A stretch of 64,000 bases of DNA from Aegilops tauschii subsp. strangulata (Eukaryota > Streptophyta > Magnoliopsida > Poales > Poaceae): positions 240,104,622 through 240,168,621 of the forward strand of contig NC_053039.3 in NCBI RefSeq assembly GCF_002575655.3, read 5' to 3'. The position numbers were made by a program, and so were the translations under genes. Position 1 is the stretch's first letter. Each line of letters begins with the position of its first letter. Positions 59,111-64,000 of the stretch are shown in pieces. The notes beneath the pieces are model-generated. The model made no database searches and had not been told where the DNA came from. It saw only the letters and a program-made list of their open reading frames with translations.

Positions 59111-59581
59111 TGAGGGAGTCCTGGATTAGGGGGTCCTCGGACTACTGGACTCTATACTTTGGCCGGACTGTTGGACTATGAAGGTACAAGATTGAAGACT
59201 TCGTCCCGTGTCCGGATGGGACTCTCCTTGGCGTGGAAGGCAAGCTTGGCAATTCGGATATGTAGATCTCCTCCCTTGTAACCGACTCTGTGTAACACTA
59301 GCCCCCTCCGGTGTCTATATAAACCGGAGGGTTTAGTCCGTAGGAGGACAACAATCATAATCATAGGCTAGCTCCTAGGGTTTAGCCTCTACGATCTCGT
59401 GGTAGATCAACTCTTGTAATACTCATATCGTCAAGATCAATCAAGCGGGAAGTAGGGTATTACCTCCATCGAGAGGGCCCGAACCTGGGTAAACATTGTG
59501 TCCCCCGCCTCCTGATACCATCCGCCTTAGACGCACAGTTCGAGACCCCCTACCCGAGATCCGCCGGTTTTGACACCAACA
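59111..59581 (+). repeat. 5' LTR of F3
   Basis: It begins TGAGGGAGTCCTGG and ends TTTTGACACCAACA. This is the sense view of the Fatima-like LTR. A TATA lies at 59315-59323 between CCTCCGGT and ACCGGAGG arms. Confidence 0.85.
59315..59323 (+). promoter_or_regulatory. TATA box in F3 LTR, inside an inverted repeat
   Basis: CTATATAAA is flanked by perfect 8-bp inverted arms. The same arrangement is in the F1 and left F2 LTRs. It is the likely sense promoter of the element. Confidence 0.55.
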
Positions 59582-59600
59582 TTGGTGCTTTCATTGAGAG
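59582..59600 (+). other. Primer-binding region of F3
   Basis: TTGGTGCTTTCATTGAGAG lies directly after the LTR and is the same as in F1 except one base. I do not assign a tRNA. Confidence 0.6.
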
Positions 59601-59629
59601 TTCCACCGTGCCGTCGCAATAAAGGCTTG

Positions 59630-62600
59630 ATGGCTCCTTCGATCATCGACAATGATGCGATCCAGGGTGAGGCTTTCCTCCCCGGACAGATCTTCGTATT
59701 CGGCGGCTTCGTACTGCGGGCCAACTCCCTTGGCCATCTGGAGCAGATCGAGAGCTACGCCCCTGGCCATCAGGCCAGGTTTGGAAGCTTGAACTATACT
59801 GCCGACATCCGCGGAGACTTGATCATCGACGGATTCGAGCCCATGTCAGGCGCACCGCGCTGTCACGATGAGCATGACTTAGCTCTGTCGTCGGTGGGTG
59901 TTCGGGAGATCACACATGTATCTACTCCGGCCCTCAAGCTGGAGCAGATTGCGCCGTCAGAGGACGAGTGGATGGAACCCGCCACGGAGGCCGCACACTC
60001 AGCGGCGATAGAGCCGAATACTAACTTTATCCCTTATGAGACCTGTGTTGCTGAACCCTTGGATTCGTCCCCGGCCACGGGCTCCGAACCACCCGCGACC
60101 GTGCCTATCGAAACTGAGTGGGCACCGATCATGGAGTTTTTCTCCACGGATATCTTTCAGCACTCGCCCCTGGGCGACGTACTAAATTCATTAAGGTCTC
60201 TCTCTTTGTCAGGAGACCCTTGCCGAACTATGTCCGGCTTGAGTGGGAAGCGGACGACGAAGAAATTCGTTCCCCACCCACCACCCACTTAATAGCCACT
60301 GTGGATGACTTAACCGACATGCTTAATTTCGACTCTGAAGACATCGACGGTATGGACGACGATGCGGGAGAGGAACAGGATCCACCGCCCACAGGGCGCT
60401 GGACAGCCACTCCATCACACAATATATATATATATATATATATGGTGGATACACCCAAAGAAAACAATGATGAGGAACGAAAGGATGCAACGAAGGATAA
60501 TCCCCTCGACAAGCAACCAAAGCGACGACGTAGGTGCCACTCCAAGTCCCGCCTCGGCAAAAACAGCGATAACAGCGCAAGGAAATATAATACCCCGGTC
60601 GACTCCGAAGGAAATGACGACCAAATGGACCCCGCGATGGAGCAGGGTGAGCCAGCAGACGGCGAACATAGTACAGAACCGCTGTCCGATCACGACGACA
60701 CCGAGGGTAAAGCTCATCAACCTGTCTCCGGAGAGGAGAACAGTTCGGACGATGATGCACACATCATCCCGGAAAGGCACTTGGAACAAGAGAACCTCCA
60801 TAGAAAGCTTATTGCCACCGTGAGGAGTCTGAAGAAGCAGAAGCAAAGGCTTAAGGCCGCGCAGAATACGCTCAACAGCAGATGGAACAATGTGCTCGAC
60901 ACTGAAGAAAAATACGGTGGCTGTCGCCACACAAAGAGCTATCCAAAGCGCAAGCTGCTGCCTGAATTCGATGACGAGGCTTTAGAGCCTACACAGCCGA
61001 AAATTAAAACGGCCGATCAGCCAGATCGACCACCCCCTGGCCACGATAGGGCGGCTAACGATGTCACACATAAGTTTGCACACGATTCACGTGAGGACTT
61101 GCATCAAAAAGCCGGTATGACCAGGTCCATCTACGGATCTAGGAAGCGCGCTCCGGCGCAGAATCAAAACCGAACACTACAACCGTCAGAACGCCATGAC
61201 ACATCCAAATACAGGGGTGCCGTGCACCCCCTATGTTTCACCGATGAGGTGCTGGATCACGAATTCCCAGAGGGATTCAAACCCGTGAACATAGAGGCGT
61301 ACGACGGAACGACAGACCCTGGGGTCTGGATTGAGGACTTTATCCTTCATATCCATATGGCTCGCGGAGATGATTTCCATGCCATCAAATACTTGCCCCT
61401 CAAGTTGAAAGGACCAGCTCAGCATTGGCTGAAGAGCCTCCCCGAAAAATCAATTGGAAGTTGGGAAGAGCTTGAGGATGCTTTTAGGGCTAATTTTCAA
61501 GGGACCTATGTCCAACCTCCGGATGCAGACGATTTAAGTCATATAATTCAACAGCCCGGAGAGTCAGCCCGAAAGCTTCCGAACAGATTCCTCACTAAGA
61601 AGAATCAAATCGTCGATTGCCTGGACACCGAAGCCTTAGCAGCTTTCAAATACAGTGTCCGGGACGAATGGCTCGCCAGACACCTCGACCAGGAAAAACC
61701 GAGGACAATGGCAGCCCTAACAAGCCTTATGACCCGCTTTTGCGCGGGCGAAGATAGTTGGCTGGCCCGTAGCGGCACCAGCGACCCAGCCACATCCGAA
61801 GTTAGGGATGGCAATGGAAAACCACGACGCAATAAAAGCAAGTGTCGAACAAATGAAGACAGCCCAGACAACACGGCGGTAAACGCCGGATTCAGGGGCT
61901 CTCGGCCCGGTCAACGGAAAAAGCCATTCAAAGGCAACAGAGATGGACCGTCCAGCCTAAACAAGATTCTAGACAAATTATGTCAGATTCATGGCACCTC
62001 CGACAAACCTGAAAATCACACCAATAGAGAATGTTGGGTCTTCAAGCAGGCCGGCAAGCGAAACGCCGAACACAGGGGGAGGGAGACACCAAGTGAAGAC
62101 GAGGATGAACCTCGCCAGCAAAACACTAGGGGACAGAAAAAATTCCCACTACAGGTCAAAACAGTGAACATGATTCACATAACGAACAGGAGGAGCGCAC
62201 TCCGAGATGTAGGCACCGTAGAGCCCGTCACCCGCAAGTGCAACCCTTGGTCGGCCTGCCCGATCACTTTTGATCGCAGGGATCACCCGACTAGTATCCG
62301 ACACGGAGGATCGGCTGCCTTGGTGTTAGACCCAATAATTGACGGATACCATCTCACCCGAGTCCTTATGGACGGCGGCACTAGTCTTAATCTAATATAT
62401 TAGGACACAGTCCACAAAATGGGGATAGACCCGACAAGAATTAGCCAAAGCAATACTACCTTTGAAGGAGTAATACCAGGCACAAAGGCCCACTGCACGG
62501 GCTCTCTAGTACTAGAAGTTGTATTCGGTTCTCCCGACAACTTCCGAAATGAAAAGTTAACCTTCGACATCGCTCCATTCCGAAGCGGCTATCAAGAACT

Positions 62601-62760
62601 ACTCAGAAGAACAACCTTCGCTCGTTTTAATGCAGTACCACATTACGCTTATCTTAAGCTTAAGATGCCCGGTCCACGTGGCATCATCATAGTTAGCGGA
62701 AAAACAGAGTGTTCCTTACGTGCAGAAGAATGTGTGGCGGCTTTAGCAGCCGAACACTGA
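59630..62760 (+). pseudogene. F3 gag-protease, best preserved of the three
   Basis: The start MAPSIIDNDAIQGEAFLP at 59630 is chosen because F1 begins at the same place. One frameshift near 60215-60235 is followed by an open frame to 62403. Domains in order: an acidic N-terminal region (IDGMDDDAGEEQDPPPTGRW), a charged helical part (KLIATVRSLKKQKQRLKAAQ), the gag core (GFKPVNIEAYDGTTDPGVWI, LKLKGPAQHWLKSLPEKSIG, NFQGTYVQPPDADDLSH), a His/Cys segment (CQIHGTSDKPENHTNRECWV), and protease (VLMDGGTSLNLIY). A TAG at 62401 replaces CAG. The frame then continues with MGIDPTRISQSNTTFEGVIP to the end at 62760 (CVAALAAEH). Only one shift and one stop separate it from an open frame. Confidence 0.85.
60423..60443 (+). 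repeat. TA dinucleotide run inside F3 gag
   Basis: An in-frame TA repeat encodes alternating Ile-Tyr ahead of MVDTPKE. F1 has only DIYMVDTPK at this place. The expansion keeps the frame. Confidence 0.8.
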
Positions 62761-64000
62761 ACGACCTCTCCAACCAGAATAAATGATCGGTCGTCAGGAC
62801 CGCGGACACGGCTAGACGAGTCCGACACACCACTGGCTGTAACAGCTCAGATAAACCGGAGACTGGATATATGGATATACCCCCATAGGTAGTGCTAGGG
62901 GCTTCCCGCATGTACAAAGAACTACAGTTCGGCTTGACCTTATTTAGATTGAATTTTAATGGTCTATTAAGAATAATCAATTTTTCGCACGAAGACTTTC
63001 ACCTGAGTTTTTCTCTTTTACAGATGACAATCATGCTACACCCTTCCATGATACGGCACAATGGAGACACAGGCGCAGACGTGCAGCGGGGCCCCGCTCA
63101 AAGGTTTCTTTTCAGATTAAGACCCTGTCTAAACCTTTCTTATTGTCTCTTGTTGCTTCACACCCCCCAGATACTCAACACAACCGAGAGGGATGCTGGC
63201 GTTATTGGCATTTCGCCACGTCAAACTAATGCACGTACCTGGAAATTTAGGGTTCATTATCAAGGGCGTTACTCCGCCCGGTATATTAGGTAAAGTCCGA
63301 ATACCTTAGGGAGTGTTCGGCGTCGCGAGTTTGGCCTTATATGCATCAGCTCCAAATCATGTCTTTGGTCAATAGTTGGGTTTGCCCGGCTCCCGTGTTT
63401 TGCTACCTTACGTTCTGCTCTATAGGCTAAGGTGGCACCGGGAGAACTACTGCGATTGTGCCCTAGTTCATCCGGATGAGCACCTCAGTAGAGAAAGCCG
63501 AAAACTAACTGTCATGATAAAGCGCGAGACTGGTCAACTACTCGATGACTCAGCGGAATCTTCGCGATTCCTCCGCATTAACGAAGGGCCGGTTTCCCGG
63601 TGATGTATGTACGCGCCCCATACTCGGATGAGCGCGGAAGTACCAGGGGCTATATAGTAGCCCCACCGTCACACTCCTATGGCTAAGTGAAAGTGTTAAA
63701 GCAATATAGTCCGATTGCCTTGTTCGCCACGCTATCACCTCCTTAACGGACCAAGACGTTGGATCAAGTGTGAACACGCACTTTTCCGAACACCCCCGCA
63801 TTATATGCGTGGGGGCTGAAGCCGACAACTGCAAACTTTCAGGTTATATATATACATAAACGGCCACACAGGAGGCATTATAATACTTTCAGGCAAAAGT
63901 ATAAACACAACCTTTATAATCCAAATAGCATTGTTTTTACAATGGGGAAAGATGTCACTCGAACATGATACTCTTCGACCACTGAGCCTCTATTAAACGA
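62761..64000. other. F3 spacer after protease
   Basis: Non-coding. It matches the F1 and F2 spacers in inverted orientation, including the minus-strand stretch at 63550-63834 (SASAPTHIMRGCSEKCVF in one frame). No RT, RNase H or integrase is seen up to the window edge. Confidence 0.55.

Larger units (their letters stand above)
645..64000 (-). mobile_element. Element A: Tat-lineage Ty3/gypsy LTR retrotransposon, host of all other insertions
   Basis: Sense direction is leftward. The order read on the minus strand is gag N-terminus (59110-58691), gag (42421-40830), protease-RT-RNase H-integrase (40829-36831), spacer, an antisense spliced gene on the plus strand (34480 back to about 1495), and the 3' LTR (1184-645). 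The 5' LTR is not in the window. An antisense gene beside the 3' LTR is a known trait of Grande/RIRE2-type Tat elements. The element is split by a solo LTR with a duplicated segment, an Athila-like element, F1, a LINE, F2 and F3. Stops and frameshifts throughout show it is dead. I do not give a family name. Confidence 0.75.
59111..64000 (+). mobile_element. F3: Fatima-like gypsy element, rightward, runs off the window
   Basis: The 5' LTR at 59111-59581 is preceded by GTGCG (59106-59110), the expected TSD. Primer region, gag-protease and spacer follow. Its LTR subtype matches F1, not F2. The antisense gene and 3' LTR should lie beyond 64000. The spacer after protease matches F1 and F2, so it too is probably pol-less. 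Confidence 0.75.

Overview
The window is a block of nested retrotransposons typical of a large grass genome, most likely a Triticeae species (wheat, Aegilops or barley group). This rests on LTR ends, lineage-specific polyproteins and elements inserted into elements with 5-bp target-site duplications (TSDs). No host gene, tRNA, rRNA or CRISPR array is supported. Family names such as Fatima-like and Sabrina/WHAM-like come from recognition of the LTR and protein types without a database search. All coding regions except one short ORF carry stops, frameshifts or interruptions.

The backbone is one Tat-lineage Ty3/gypsy element, here called element A. It lies on the minus strand, with its 3' LTR at 645-1184 and its 5' LTR beyond the right edge. 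Its gag (59110-58691 and 42421-40830) and pol (40829-36831) read leftward. A separate spliced gene with its own TATA box reads rightward on the opposite strand (pieces at 1495-3893, 5353-7252, 16716-17783 and 33698-34480).

Inserted into A, left to right, are: (1) an Athila-lineage (Sabrina/WHAM-like) element whose locus was tandemly duplicated, leaving a solo LTR at 3899-5347, a second copy of A sequence, and an element at 7450-16710 with a truncated 5' LTR; (2) Fatima-like element F1 (17784-33692, TSD GCAGC), which contains a 3'-truncated chromovirus of Tekay/Del type (19217-25998); (3) a 5'-truncated LINE (about 34895-36795); (4) Fatima-like element F2 (42427-58685, TSD ATCAC), which contains element N (44942-52312, TSD CCGAG/CCAAG); (5) Fatima-like element F3 (from 59111), in opposite orientation to F2 and running off the window.

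The recurring theme is a compact two-gene design. A sense gag-protease (plus pol in A) converges on an antisense, multi-intron gene next to the 3' LTR. In A, F1 and F2 the antisense gene has the 'putative gypsy type transposon' N-terminal domain (Pfam Transposase_28 as I recognise it) and, where its distal exons can be read, coiled-coil exons. In N the antisense gene instead carries a degenerate B3-type DNA-binding domain. F1 and F2 lack reverse transcriptase and integrase and are presumably non-autonomous; F3 has the same gag-protease but its distal part is outside the window.
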